Assembly: GCF_002082015.1 (NCBI RefSeq)
Contig: NZ_CP015109.1
Location: 932,001 to 996,000, forward strand
From: Sporosarcina ureae
GTDB taxonomy: Bacteria > Bacillota > Bacilli > Bacillales_A > Planococcaceae
Direction: 5' to 3'
Length of the DNA: 64,000 bases
Shown: one piece after another, positions 24,607 to 33,900 of the stretch
Numbering within the stretch: position 1 is the stretch's first letter
Layout of the letters: each line of letters begins with the position of its first letter
Translations under genes and position numbers: made by a program
Notes under the pieces: generated by a model
The model's input: only the letters and a program-made list of their open reading frames with translations
The model's database searches: none
What the model was told of the DNA's origin: nothing

Positions 24607-24954
24607 TAGCTTGTCCTCCTTTTTATGTAAATAAGTCCACACTACACTAGCGGTGCATACGGGAATATATTTGCATTCAGTAAAATATTGAATGCTTATG
24701 CAATGAAGAGCGCATGATCTATGTATTCGCAACGCTAGTAGATACTAGATGAGCCAGCAAGTTGTAAGAAAAATACTGCATGAAAAAAAACGAACGGTTC
24801 CATGCACAGTGTACGTAATATGTCTGTATTTTTCAAACTATTAAACTTTACCCTATTAGTAGAGAAAGAAACATTATAATCCGATTACGTGTAATTATTT
24901 TTAAAATGTCACATCACTGCCCTTCATTCTCATACACTACTATGAGGTGAAAAT
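24607..24954. other. divergent intergenic region
   Basis: 348 bases between subunit-3 copy 2 and cwlJ, AT-rich, presumably with divergent promoters. CATACACTA at 24931-24939 resembles a sigma-E -10 box, the sigma used for cwlJ in B. subtilis, but it lies so close to the ribosome site that the leader would be only a few bases. Nothing else stands out. Confidence 0.4.
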
Positions 24955-25395
24955 ATGATGAGGGTAAAATATCGAAATTCAGATATCGATTTAATGGCCA
25001 GAATGATGAGAGCGGAAGCGGAAGCGGAAGGAAATCTAGGCATGCTATTTGTTGGAAATGTCATCGTCAATCGTGCAATAGCCGATTGTCTGGACTTCAA
25101 TGATGTACGGTCCATAAATGATGTGATTTTCCAAATACAAGGCAATAATTATTCATTCGAAGCGGTGCAAAAAGGAAACTTGTTTTATCAACGTGCGCGA
25201 AATTCTGAAAAGAAATTGGCTGAACAGACTCTAACGTACTGGCGACAACACCCCGCTCATTATGCTTTATGGTACTTCAATCCATACGGCCCCTGCCCGC
25301 CTACTTGGTATGATCAGCCGTTTACCGGGCAATTCAAAAATCATTGCTTCTATGAACCACTACCCGGTACGTGCGAAAGTGTATATATGGGATAA
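24955..25395 (+). CDS. cwlJ: spore cortex-lytic cell wall hydrolase CwlJ
   Basis: A 146-residue SleB/CwlJ-family hydrolase that degrades cortex peptidoglycan (muramic-delta-lactam-containing) during germination, normally anchored in the coat by GerQ. It matches B. subtilis CwlJ along its length: DIDLMARMMRAEAEAEG (catalytic Glu region), GNVIVNRAIADCLDF, FEAVQKGNLFYQRARNSEK, HYALWYFNPYGPCPPTWYDQPF and NHCFYEPLPGTCESVY. No signal peptide, as expected for a mother-cell-made coat protein. GAGGTG precedes the ATG. No gerQ is adjacent. Confidence 0.9.
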   Translation: MMRVKYRNSDIDLMARMMRAEAEAEGNLGMLFVGNVIVNRAIADCLDFNDVRSINDVIFQIQGNNYSFEAVQKGNLFYQRARNSEKKLAEQTLTYWRQHPAHYALWYFNPYGPCPPTWYDQPFTGQFKNHCFYEPLPGTCESVYMG

Positions 25396-25478
25396 GGCAG
25401 GTGCCATTTACTAGCCTCAATTGAACATTTTGGTTGGGGATGATAAACTGGTCTTATGAACGCGATCGTACGTAACGA

Positions 25479-25521
25479 GTAACCACCTTCCACTTGGTCA
25501 GGGTAGAAGGTGGTTACTTTT
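25479..25521 (+). terminator. intrinsic terminator after cwlJ
   Basis: GTAACCACCTTC / GAAGGTGGTTAC 12-bp stem followed by TTTTCT. Confidence 0.8.
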
Positions 25522-25564
25522 CTATTTATACTACTAAATAACTCTCAAACAGGAGGTACTACTA

Positions 25565-28153
25565 GTGCAAATTATTACTTCACACGTCAATACCGACTTC
25601 GACGCGCTTGCTTCAATGATTGCAGCCAAAAAACTGTATCCCCACGCACAATTGATTATTTCGGACAAACTAGAACATCGCGTACAACGTTTCTTAAATA
25701 TTTACCGGGATGTCTTCGACTTTGTGCCGAGCGCTCAAGTAGACTGGGAACAAGTGACCGAAATGATTATCGTCGATGTCGCGTCTTTATCTAGAATCGG
25801 TAAACTCCCTAATGATTTTGATGCCTCCACACGAAAAATCATCGTCTATGACCATCATCAAAAAGGAGAAAACGATGTGAAGTATGATGAAGGCATCGTG
25901 GAATTATCTGGCGCTGCCGTCACTCTGCTTATAGAAGAAATACGTAAACATGACATAGCTATTTCCAGTTTTGAAGCGTCTCTCTTCGGACTAGGCCTCT
26001 ATACAGACACGGGAAATTTTACATACGCAAACACGACTGTTCGGGATATGAAGGCCGCTACCTATTTACTCGAGCAAGGGATGAGCCTCGAAATGGTGGG
26101 TAGTTTCGCAGAAGAAACGTTAACGTCCGCACAGCAAGATCTCTTAGATCAGCTGCTCACACATACCGAAATTCATGAAGTAGACGGCCTTGAAATTGCG
26201 GTCAGTACGCATGAATTGGATCATTTCGTCAACGGCTTGGCATTAATTACAACAAAGGTTTTAGGAGTTAAAGGAACGGATGCTGTTTTAACCGTCGTGA
26301 AAATGAAGAACTCCGTGTTCGTCGTAGGCCGTGCAAACTCAGAACGCATCACGTTGCAACCCATTTTGAAAAAACTTGGAGGCGGTGGACATCAACATGC
26401 AGGTTCCGCCACGGTGAAAAAAGGGGATAAAGAAGCGATTCTTGAAGAAATCAACAACAGTTTGGACACAATACTGCGCCCTGCGATTACCGCAAAAGAA
26501 TTGATGACTTCTCCTGTCAAAACACTGACTCCTGATACTACAATCGAAGAGGCAGGCCGTCGCATGTACCGCTATGGACATTCAGGTTATCCGGTCGTCG
26601 AAAACAAAAAAATGGTCGGACTCATTACTAGACGTGATCTCGATAAAGGCAATCACCATGGACTCGGTCATGCGCCGGTAAAAGCCTATATGACGACTAA
26701 CATCTACACGATCGGGCCTGATGCTTCACTCGAAGAGATCCAAGAGCTCATCATTCAGCACAACATCGGTCGATTACCTGTCATCGAAGACGGAGAAATC
26801 GTTGGCATTGTAACTCGATCAAACATTATCCAAGTACTATATAGTGATATGATGGCAGATAAAGAAACACCCGGCACTCCGCCTTCCCATGAACTCATTA
26901 ACAAAATGAAAAAGCAACTGCCCGAAGAAGCTCTCCAGCTGTTAAAAGTAATTGGAGAAACAGCTAGTGAGATTCACCTACCTGTCTATTTAATAGGTGG
27001 AATTGTACGGGATATTTTATTGGACAAGCCAAATTTCGATATTGATATTGTGGCGGAAGGTAATGGAATCGAATTGGCGAATAGATTGATGGGAACATAT
27101 GGTGGCGACGTTTTGCAACATGAAAGCTTCGGCACGGCAACATGGAATACGTCATCCGGTTTGTCGATCGATATCGTGTCGTCTCGACTCGAATACTACA
27201 GACAGCCTGCTGCCTTACCCGAAATTGAGACATCCGTTCTCGAAGATGATTTGCAGCGTCGTGATTTTACAATCAACGCGATGGCCATCCGTCTTAACAT
27301 TGAAGCATTCGGCGAATTGCTAGATCCGTTTGGCGGACAAAATGATCTACGCGAGAAAAAAATCAAAATTCTTCACAATATTAGTTTTGTCGAAGATCCT
27401 ACTCGAATCTTCCGAGCAGTACGCTTTGAACAACGCTTCGGATTTTCGATGGATGAACAGACGGAAAAATTGGCACTCGAATCGATCGACAAAGTGATCC
27501 ATCTGTCACCACAACGTATGAACGAAGAAATGATCCGGTTGTTTACCGAAGGCAGTCCGCAAGAAGTCATCCGACGCCTATTTGAACTGAATATATGGCA
27601 ACAGTTCGGTGTAGATGAAAAACAGTTAGATGCTTCGGTCGCTACGGCTGAACATCTAGAACGAGTCTACAACGAACAAGTACGAAAGATGACGAATTTA
27701 AAAATTGCGGAAAAACCTAGCTGGTTCAATTACTTTTTACTCCCCTTCTATTGCAATGATAGCTTGTATGCCGCAGAGAAATTCACGCTACGGAAAAACA
27801 GGAAAAAGTTGTTGGAAGAAGTGATGGAATTACAACGACATGAACAGTGGAAAGAATCCACACAAGCTGGAGACTACCATCTGTTTTTACGTGACTACTC
27901 CGATGAAGCCATTTTATTTATCCTAGTGGCCGATCAAGCACCTCATCTAGAAGCTGTGATTGAATATTTATATCGTCGTAACGAACTGCAAAGCTATTTG
28001 AACGGTAGCGATTTAGTCAAAGCAGGACTCAAGCCAGGCCCCACTTTCTCCAACATCTTGCTCCACTTGGAAATAAGCCAACTTACTGGTGAGGTGTCTT
28101 CTAAAGAAGAAGCCGATCAGTGGTTGAAAGAGTATGTATGTAAGCTTCAATGA
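25565..28153 (+). CDS. DHH phosphoesterase - CBS pair - tRNA nucleotidyltransferase fusion
   Basis: An 862-residue multidomain protein with GTG start behind AGGAGGT. Order: DHH domain (DFDALAS at ~residue 11, IIVDVAS, DHHQKGE, GLYTDTGNF), DHHA1 (GGGGHQHAGSA ~280), two CBS domains (~315-430; MTSPVKTLTPDTTIEEAGRRM and MTTNIYTIGPDASLEEIQELI), then a class II poly(A)-polymerase/CCA-adding head (LIGGIVRDILLDKPNFDIDIVAEG with GxxxR and DxD), RRDFTINAMAI, EDPTRIFRAVRFEQRFGF, and a helical tail. Similar fusions occur in Thermotogae, Aquificae and delta-proteobacteria, where the NTase adds A or CCA; the DHH part resembles oligoribonuclease/pAp phosphatase. CBS domains suggest adenylate sensing. Whether this is the cell's tRNA-maturing enzyme or an accessory RNA enzyme is not clear. 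Confidence 0.85.
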   Translation: MQIITSHVNTDFDALASMIAAKKLYPHAQLIISDKLEHRVQRFLNIYRDVFDFVPSAQVDWEQVTEMIIVDVASLSRIGKLPNDFDASTRKIIVYDHHQKGENDVKYDEGIVELSGAAVTLLIEEIRKHDIAISSFEASLFGLGLYTDTGNFTYANTTVRDMKAATYLLEQGMSLEMVGSFAEETLTSAQQDLLDQLLTHTEIHEVDGLEIAVSTHELDHFVNGLALITTKVLGVKGTDAVLTVVKMKNSVFVVGRANSERITLQPILKKLGGGGHQHAGSATVKKGDKEAILEEINNSLDTILRPAITAKELMTSPVKTLTPDTTIEEAGRRMYRYGHSGYPVVENKKMVGLITRRDLDKGNHHGLGHAPVKAYMTTNIYTIGPDASLEEIQELIIQHNIGRLPVIEDGEIVGIVTRSNIIQVLYSDMMADKETPGTPPSHELINKMKKQLPEEALQLLKVIGETASEIHLPVYLIGGIVRDILLDKPNFDIDIVAEGNGIELANRLMGTYGGDVLQHESFGTATWNTSSGLSIDIVSSRLEYYRQPAALPEIETSVLEDDLQRRDFTINAMAIRLNIEAFGELLDPFGGQNDLREKKIKILHNISFVEDPTRIFRAVRFEQRFGFSMDEQTEKLALESIDKVIHLSPQRMNEEMIRLFTEGSPQEVIRRLFELNIWQQFGVDEKQLDASVATAEHLERVYNEQVRKMTNLKIAEKPSWFNYFLLPFYCNDSLYAAEKFTLRKNRKKLLEEVMELQRHEQWKESTQAGDYHLFLRDYSDEAILFILVADQAPHLEAVIEYLYRRNELQSYLNGSDLVKAGLKPGPTFSNILLHLEISQLTGEVSSKEEADQWLKEYVCKLQ

Positions 28154-28162
28154 ATCATCGCA

Positions 28163-28201
28163 GAACACCCCGCATTTATCCATGAAACGCGGGGGGTGTT
28201 C
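28163..28201 (+). terminator. intrinsic terminator after the fusion gene
   Basis: GAACACCCCGC / GCGGGGGGTGTTC stem. Confidence 0.75.
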
Positions 28202-28242
28202 GCTTTACTATATACTGGTCTAAGGTCAGCAACATTCCAATA

Positions 28243-28289
28243 AAAAACGCCTAGAAAGGGAGTGGATCACTCGAACTTTCCAGGCGTTT
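28243..28289 (-). terminator. intrinsic terminator of the pentapeptide-repeat gene
   Basis: AAACGCCTGGAAAG / CTTTCTAGGCGTTTTTT on the minus strand, larger loop. Confidence 0.75.
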
Positions 28290-28308
28290 CGTTTACTATT
28301 GGGTTCTT

Positions 28309-29643
28309 CTATTTCGAATCCGCTCTAAATCCTGATTTATCATAACCGTATTTGTCATAACCATTTCTATCATAACCGAGCTTATTATATCCTTTACGGT
28401 CATAGCGATCCACGTCATAGCCCGACTTATCATACCCTTCATCATCTCGATCGGTACCATTTCGGTGGATGCCTTGAGGAGTGAAGCCATTGCAGTCGAA
28501 CCCTTTTGTATCATACTTCGTACCATTCGCATGTTTGCCATCCCGATTAAAACCATAGCGATCATAGCCGAATCGGTTATAGCCTTCTTTATTGAAACCG
28601 TTCTTATCATATCCTTGCAAATTAAATCCTTTTTTATCATAACCTTGACGATTTCGGCCATTTTTGCCGAAACCTTCTCGATCAACGCCTGCTTTATTAA
28701 AGCCATCTCGATTATAGCCTTCACGATCCATGCCATGTTTATTGAACCCTTGAGCATCGTAGCCTTCCGAATCATAGCCCAGTGAATTCAAGCCTGATGC
28801 GTCGTACCCTGCTCGGTCGAAGCCATCTCGATTGTACCCGTGCTGATCATAACCTTCTTCGTCATACGTCTTTTCACTAATATGTGCGCCATCACGCGTA
28901 AAGCCTTCACGGTTGTATCCTCTTTTATTGAAACCTTGCGCATCAAAGCCTGCCTGATCAAAGCCATGATCATCGAATGGACTGTTATTTAGATGAACGC
29001 CTTTGAAATCAAAGCCTTTGCCGTCATACATCGTACCGTTCATATGTTTGCGATCACGATTAAATCCTCTTTTGTCATAGCCGAATTTATTGTAGCCTTG
29101 ACGATTAAAGCCGTTCTTATCGTACCCTAGCTTATTATATCCATCCGTTCCATACCCTTGGGCACTCACACCGTATTTATTGAAACCGTACTTGTCATAC
29201 CCTTGTTTGTTAAAACCCGCACGGTTGAAACCATGAATATCGTAACCGTCTCGGTTATAGCCATTCTTGTGAAAGCCTTGTCGATTGAAACCATCCGCTT
29301 TATAGCCTTCTTTGTCGTAGCCTTGGAGGTTATAACCGCTTTTATTATAACCTTCTGCATCGTAACCATACCGATCATAACCCGTTCGATCAAAGCCTGC
29401 TTTATTATAGCCAGTTGCCTTAAAACCGTCTCGATCATATCCTTGATTATTATAGCCGTTTTTGTCAAAGCCTTGTGCATCAAAGCCATACTTATCAAAA
29501 CCACTCGCATTAAATCCTTGTTCATTAAACCCATGACGGTCATAACCAAACTTATTAAATCCTCGTCTGTCAAAACCTTCACTATTATAAATTGTCGTAT
29601 CTCGTTCTATATTTTTACCTTTTAACGGATCACCATAATTCAT
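28309..29643 (-). CDS. G-(F/Y)-(D/N)-x-x pentapeptide-repeat protein
   Basis: A 444-residue protein composed almost wholly of a 5-residue repeat Gly-(Phe/Tyr)-(Asp/Asn)-x-x, roughly 75 copies (e.g. GFDRRGFNKFGYDRHGFNEQ). A short N-terminal lead (MNYGDPLKGKNIERDTTIYN) precedes it. Three longer units interrupt the array (containing KHMNGTMYD, AHISEKTYDEEG and KHANGTKYDTKGFDCNG). Only one Cys. No signal peptide or membrane span. The regular 15-base DNA period makes all frames look open. ATG at 29643 follows GGAGG. The repeat is distinct from the A(D/N)LxX pentapeptide family. I do not know a function; a beta-rich or adhesive structural protein, possibly spore or surface-associated, is a guess from composition. 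Confidence 0.75.
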   Translation of the reverse strand: MNYGDPLKGKNIERDTTIYNSEGFDRRGFNKFGYDRHGFNEQGFNASGFDKYGFDAQGFDKNGYNNQGYDRDGFKATGYNKAGFDRTGYDRYGYDAEGYNKSGYNLQGYDKEGYKADGFNRQGFHKNGYNRDGYDIHGFNRAGFNKQGYDKYGFNKYGVSAQGYGTDGYNKLGYDKNGFNRQGYNKFGYDKRGFNRDRKHMNGTMYDGKGFDFKGVHLNNSPFDDHGFDQAGFDAQGFNKRGYNREGFTRDGAHISEKTYDEEGYDQHGYNRDGFDRAGYDASGLNSLGYDSEGYDAQGFNKHGMDREGYNRDGFNKAGVDREGFGKNGRNRQGYDKKGFNLQGYDKNGFNKEGYNRFGYDRYGFNRDGKHANGTKYDTKGFDCNGFTPQGIHRNGTDRDDEGYDKSGYDVDRYDRKGYNKLGYDRNGYDKYGYDKSGFRADSK

Positions 29644-29814
29644 GTCGTACCTCCGCACAATATGTTATCGAATTCACTCTCTCTATGCATCATACTACAA
29701 AAAGAGGGTAAACTCACCAAGTTTTGCAAGGGCGACAAATGAAGTGTAGTGAATTGACCCAAACTAGAACACATATATCCGATTACGGACTGAATGTTTA
29801 GCGTGGCGGTAGGT

Positions 29815-30735
29815 TTACTCTTTAAATATATGTTTCTTATGCCATTTCAAATATGGCTTGTTCTTCTCCGTTCGGTTCACTCGCATCTTGCTATGCAATC
29901 CGTACTTGTCGTAATTTTCTTCAGAAATTCTTGAAGAAATATAAATCTTACCTGTGCCGTCAAACGCAATGAAGCCGTTATGATAGAGCGCATCATGATT
30001 GCGACAAAGAAGGATGCCATTGTTCGGATCGATGCGTTCGTTGTTCGTGCAATCTTTCCAAGGTTTAGCGTAGCTGGCTTGCAATAACTCGGGCAGCTCA
30101 ATGTCGCAGAGTGCGCACTGATCATTCCATAATTGCATGAGTTCTTTGCGGAATCGCTGGTGCGCCATTCGCACTTTCGTTTTCGTTTCCGATTCGGTTT
30201 CAGCGAGAACCGGAATGAGAAAATCATGCTCCGTCTTCTGCACGATGCCCATGACGAACTCCAATTGCTCCTCATCGATTTCATAAATATTCAAATCTGC
30301 AATCAACTCAACTAATTTAATCGTCAGTTCTTCGTTACACGGGAAGAGATAGCCTTGATTTCCATTGCCGTTCTCTTGAAATGCAGAATACTTGATCGGC
30401 AATAAAGGAAGAAGTTCATGGAAACACTCCGCAATGGTCAACGGATGATCAAGTTCGTGATAGTCCACTTCCACCAAGTACCCTTTGGCGTCTTCACTAT
30501 CTATCAACGGAATCCCAGACGGTTTTCGCTCCTCGCGGTAACTCGACTTCGCCACACTTATGGCAACCATATCCCCTTTTACATAATGAAAGATCCGATC
30601 TCCTTCGCGTACTTCTTTCATTCGTTCCCAAAAATGATGAACATTGCCTATACTGTCTTGTTGCAATGACCAAAGCACACCCAATTCTTTCTCTTCATCA
30701 TATGTACGTCCTTGCATCACAATATAACTTTGCAT
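29815..30735 (-). CDS. EVE-like N-terminal domain + HNH endonuclease
   Basis: A 306-residue two-domain protein. Residues 1-110 resemble EVE/PUA-like modified-base-binding domains (YIVMQGRTYDEEKELGVLWS, EVREGDRIFHYVKGDMVAISVAKSS, GYLVEVDYHEL). The C-terminal ~110 residues are an HNH nuclease of the HNH_2 type: QCALCDIELPELLQASYAKPWKD, then DPNNGILLCRNHDALYHNGFIAFDGTGKI with the HNH-defining Asn and His residues and a CxxC/CxxH zinc knuckle. Fusions of EVE-like readers with HNH nucleases are known as modification-dependent (type IV) restriction enzymes. ATG follows AGGAGTG. No methyltransferase is nearby, consistent with that mode. The N-terminal assignment is from pattern only. Confidence 0.68.
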   Translation of the reverse strand: MQSYIVMQGRTYDEEKELGVLWSLQQDSIGNVHHFWERMKEVREGDRIFHYVKGDMVAISVAKSSYREERKPSGIPLIDSEDAKGYLVEVDYHELDHPLTIAECFHELLPLLPIKYSAFQENGNGNQGYLFPCNEELTIKLVELIADLNIYEIDEEQLEFVMGIVQKTEHDFLIPVLAETESETKTKVRMAHQRFRKELMQLWNDQCALCDIELPELLQASYAKPWKDCTNNERIDPNNGILLCRNHDALYHNGFIAFDGTGKIYISSRISEENYDKYGLHSKMRVNRTEKNKPYLKWHKKHIFKE

Positions 30736-30903
30736 CGTGCATCACTCCTATATGCGCTACGTGGTTTCCTCAAGTATAAGGCTTTACTGGATGACTAGGA
30801 AATTATTGCTTTAGCATCGTATAGTTCTTCATAATCAGTACAAAACCTGTTGACTGACCGTCTATTCACGCCATTAGTATAATGAAATTACAATACCCTT
30901 CGC

Positions 30904-31836
30904 TTACGGAAGACTATAATTCATCGTATTATAAGAAATCCATCCCGTATAGTAGCTACCGTGTAGTTCTACTTCAACCTTGCACCACGTTCTCTCAGTG
31001 CTTTCTACTTGCGTATCCACAATATACACTTCAGTTCCTCTAGGTAAAGCTACAAGTACTTTCCCATTCAATGTAGGCGCAGCCCGTAGGTTACCTGAAC
31101 TCGTCACGACCGTTTGATACGTATACAACACATTGCTCGCTGCAATTCGTGCTCGTTCTAATTTCAACAATTCGATTTCCTTATTTTTAGCGGCAGCTGC
31201 TGCTTTTGCCTCTTGACTTCTCTTTTCATCTTCTATAGCTTTTGCCTGCTCTTCTTCTTCCTCTTTTGCAAGCGCATCCTTTTTCTTCATATCTTTCTCT
31301 GTAGCGATCAGCGTATCTTTCAAATCTTTCATATTCGAAGATGCAGGTGCTACGCGCAAGTAATTATTGACCATCTCATACGCTGCTTCAAAATCTCTAT
31401 TCTCCATCAATTCTTCTATTTCCAAAGTACTTGCCTCTTCTATATTCTCCAACTCTTTTGTAGCTTTTTGAAATAACTCATCCCGATTGTCTGGTATTTT
31501 AGAAAAATGTTTAATGGCTTTGTATCGATCATTCGTATCCAATGATTCCATACCGAGTTCATACTGCTCGTTTGCTTCCTTTAATTCAAGTGCGCGTTCT
31601 CTCTTTTCCATTACACGATCGGAATAGTTAGCTGTCAGTAGATGATCGTAAATGGCAATTCCATTATCAAACTTCCCAATCGCAACTAATGAATCAGCCT
31701 TCTTCACCATGCGGTTGTCTTTAATAGTCATAAACAAAAATACACTGACTACTAAAACTACTACGGACAATACAGATATAACAATAATTTTCTTATTGCC
31801 TCTAGTTTTCTTCGAACTATCACTTCTTTTCTCCAT
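30904..31836 (-). CDS. membrane-anchored helical protein with C-terminal SH3b domain
   Basis: A 310-residue protein: charged cytoplasmic tail (residues 1-16), one transmembrane span (~17-38, IIVISVLSVVVLVVSVFLFM), an extracytoplasmic helical region with TPR-like repeats (AIGKFDNGIAIYDHLL, EANEQYELGMESL, NRDFEAAYEMVNNYL), a Lys/Glu/Ala-rich coiled coil (~175-225), and a bacterial SH3 domain at the C-terminus (VVTSSGNLRAAPTLNGKVLVALPRGTEVYIVD ... WCKVEVELHGSYYTGWISYNTM). Likely a wall-facing scaffold or sensor. Standing alone with its own promoter region; no recognised gene name. Confidence 0.75.
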   Translation of the reverse strand: MEKRSDSSKKTRGNKKIIVISVLSVVVLVVSVFLFMTIKDNRMVKKADSLVAIGKFDNGIAIYDHLLTANYSDRVMEKRERALELKEANEQYELGMESLDTNDRYKAIKHFSKIPDNRDELFQKATKELENIEEASTLEIEELMENRDFEAAYEMVNNYLRVAPASSNMKDLKDTLIATEKDMKKKDALAKEEEEEQAKAIEDEKRSQEAKAAAAAKNKEIELLKLERARIAASNVLYTYQTVVTSSGNLRAAPTLNGKVLVALPRGTEVYIVDTQVESTERTWCKVEVELHGSYYTGWISYNTMNYSLP

Positions 31837-32055
31837 TTCTAATGCCCCCTTTATTTAGATGTTGCACAATCTATGTATTGAATCATGAAATTTATACGGC
31901 TACATTTTTCTCAATATTACTTCAATTTCTAGATCAGCAGTCAATAGCAATACTATTATACTATGATCTTTGACTCACCACACGCACTTTCCACAATTTT
32001 CATACAACTATATAGCATCATTTGTTGCGATCGGACATAGTTCCACATCGCACAT

Positions 32056-32091
32056 CAAAAAACCCAACAGAAAATACTATCTGTTGGGTAT
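32056..32091 (-). terminator. intrinsic terminator of the NAD(P)HX repair gene
   Basis: ACCCAACAG / CTGTTGGGT stem, minus side followed by TTTTTT. Confidence 0.85.
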
Positions 32092-32130
32092 TCGATTCCC
32101 TATCATGAATTTTTCGGGCTAAGTACTTGC

Positions 32131-33675
32131 TCACTCCGTCCATTCTTTCAACAAGACCTTACACCCTTCGATAATATCAGGCGCCACTACACCGTAATTC
32201 GAATAGACTTCCGCCTGGTTTTCACCCGCTTTTGCATGTACATAAGCAGCGGCAATCATCGCTTCTTTTGGCGTAGCCCCCTGTGCAAGAAATGATGCAA
32301 TCAAACCAGTTAACACATCACCTGACCCGCCTTTACCAAGCGCGTCACTGCCAACCGGATTCATATACACTTCCCCGTCAGGCGTAGCAATGATTGAGCG
32401 ATGTCCTTTCAATAGCAAATACAGCTGATGTTCTTCAGCAAATTGCTTCGCGATCTCCAGCCGATTCGTTTCAACCTCTTGAACGGTCATATTCAACAAC
32501 ATTGCCATTTCCCCGGGATGTGGTGTACATACTACAGGGCCTTCATACCGACAAATGATATCCAGCATATTTCGAGACAAGAACAATCCATCAGCATCTA
32601 CTACAACCGGTTGTCCACTTAAAGACTCCCATAGCGAACGCATCCACGACTCGCCACCTTCAAACCGACTCACCCCCGGCCCAACAGCTACTACATCAAA
32701 TGAATGGAACTTCTCTCCATCATGAAACGGATTCCCAAAATGACCATTTGTTTCTTCCATAGGCCAAAACAGTGCTTCAGGTAGTTGTGTAGCGGCCATT
32801 GGATACATCCCTTGTGGTACACCGAGCGTCACCAAACCCGCACCTGAATGCAAAGCTGCTTTCGCTGTAAAAATGGGTGCGCCAACATAGGACTTCGAAC
32901 CTCCGAGTACGAGCACATGTCCAAACGTCCCCTTATGTCCATGCTTCGGTCTTTTTGGCACAGCGGCTGAAGCGACTGCTTGCGTGATCACACGCGGTAA
33001 AGTTAGCGAAAGCTCGTCTACAATCGACAGTGGAACAGAAATATTCACAGCTTTCCAATTTCCGATATATTGTGGTCCTTGTTGTAGAAAAAAACCTTTT
33101 TTTGGCACAACAAACGTAATCGTCTGATCTGCACACACTGCCAAATCAGCCACTTCTCCCGTATCACTATTCACCCCTGACGGCACATCTACCGCCACAA
33201 CATATTTTCCTGATTGATTAACTAGCTCAATTACTGATCGGATCGGCTCACGAATCTCGCCAGTTGCACCCGTTCCAAGTAGCGCATCCACAATATAATC
33301 TGCCTCAATTAACAGGCGCTGTAGTTCCGGCATCGTCTCTTCATTCACATACACAATCGGCAATTTCCGATTCCTGTACACATCGAAATGCATCTTCGCA
33401 TCCCCTTGTATATGTACCGGGTCTACAGCCAAGCACAGCGTACAGTGTTTCCCTTCATCAAGCAGACGTCGCGCAATGACGAAACCATCCCCACCATTAT
33501 TGCCACCACCCGCCACGACTAGAAATTTCGCATCATGCATGTCGCTAGCCCGTCGCAACAATTCATCCGCTACTTCCGCTCCCGCATTTTCCATCAACAC
33601 CGTCCCCGGCAGTCCGAGCGTTTCTATCGTATACTGATCCATCTGCCGCATATCTTCTCGTCCCGCTGCAAACAT
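32131..33675 (-). CDS. nnr: bifunctional NAD(P)HX epimerase/dehydratase (Nnr)
   Basis: A 514-residue metabolite-repair enzyme restoring NAD(P)H from its hydrated form. N-terminal YjeF_N epimerase half: GTVLMENAGAEVA, VVAGGGNNGGDGFVIARRL, VDALLGTGATGEIREP, VVAVDVPSGVNSDTG. C-terminal ADP-dependent dehydratase half (ribokinase-like): HVLVLGGSKSYVGAPIFTAKAALHSGAGLVTLG, VVAVGPGVSRF, VVDADGLFL, VVCTPHPGEMA, LLLKGHRSIIATPDGEVYMN, GSDALGKGGSGDVLTGLIASFLAQG. ATG at 33675 after AAAGGGGGAG is preferred over the codon 42 bases upstream. Length is standard for the fused enzyme. Confidence 0.93.
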   Translation of the reverse strand: MFAAGREDMRQMDQYTIETLGLPGTVLMENAGAEVADELLRRASDMHDAKFLVVAGGGNNGGDGFVIARRLLDEGKHCTLCLAVDPVHIQGDAKMHFDVYRNRKLPIVYVNEETMPELQRLLIEADYIVDALLGTGATGEIREPIRSVIELVNQSGKYVVAVDVPSGVNSDTGEVADLAVCADQTITFVVPKKGFFLQQGPQYIGNWKAVNISVPLSIVDELSLTLPRVITQAVASAAVPKRPKHGHKGTFGHVLVLGGSKSYVGAPIFTAKAALHSGAGLVTLGVPQGMYPMAATQLPEALFWPMEETNGHFGNPFHDGEKFHSFDVVAVGPGVSRFEGGESWMRSLWESLSGQPVVVDADGLFLSRNMLDIICRYEGPVVCTPHPGEMAMLLNMTVQEVETNRLEIAKQFAEEHQLYLLLKGHRSIIATPDGEVYMNPVGSDALGKGGSGDVLTGLIASFLAQGATPKEAMIAAAYVHAKAGENQAEVYSNYGVVAPDIIEGCKVLLKEWTE

Positions 33676-33900
33676 CCTATCTCCCCCTTTATTTTTGAAT
33701 GAACACCATGAAGCCACACTATATTACGTTGCCTTGATTATCTTCTGAACAAACAGTACTTGTCCAGTTATTTACCAATCCGTTACATGGCAACACGTAC
33801 TCATGCAACTTAGCCCCTTCTACATGCAGGTCACTATAAAAGCCATTGTTCGATGTTCATCACCGTGTTACGATTCAGCCATGAAGACTAAATAGAGGTG

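Noticed and set aside
24931..24939. CATACACTA as the sigma-E -10 of cwlJ
   Set aside because: Would put the transcription start inside the ribosome binding site; kept only as a remark.
28465..29625. Long open frames on both strands inside the pentapeptide-repeat gene
   Set aside because: They follow from the 15-base period of the repeat; no ribosome sites and hydrophobic low-complexity products.
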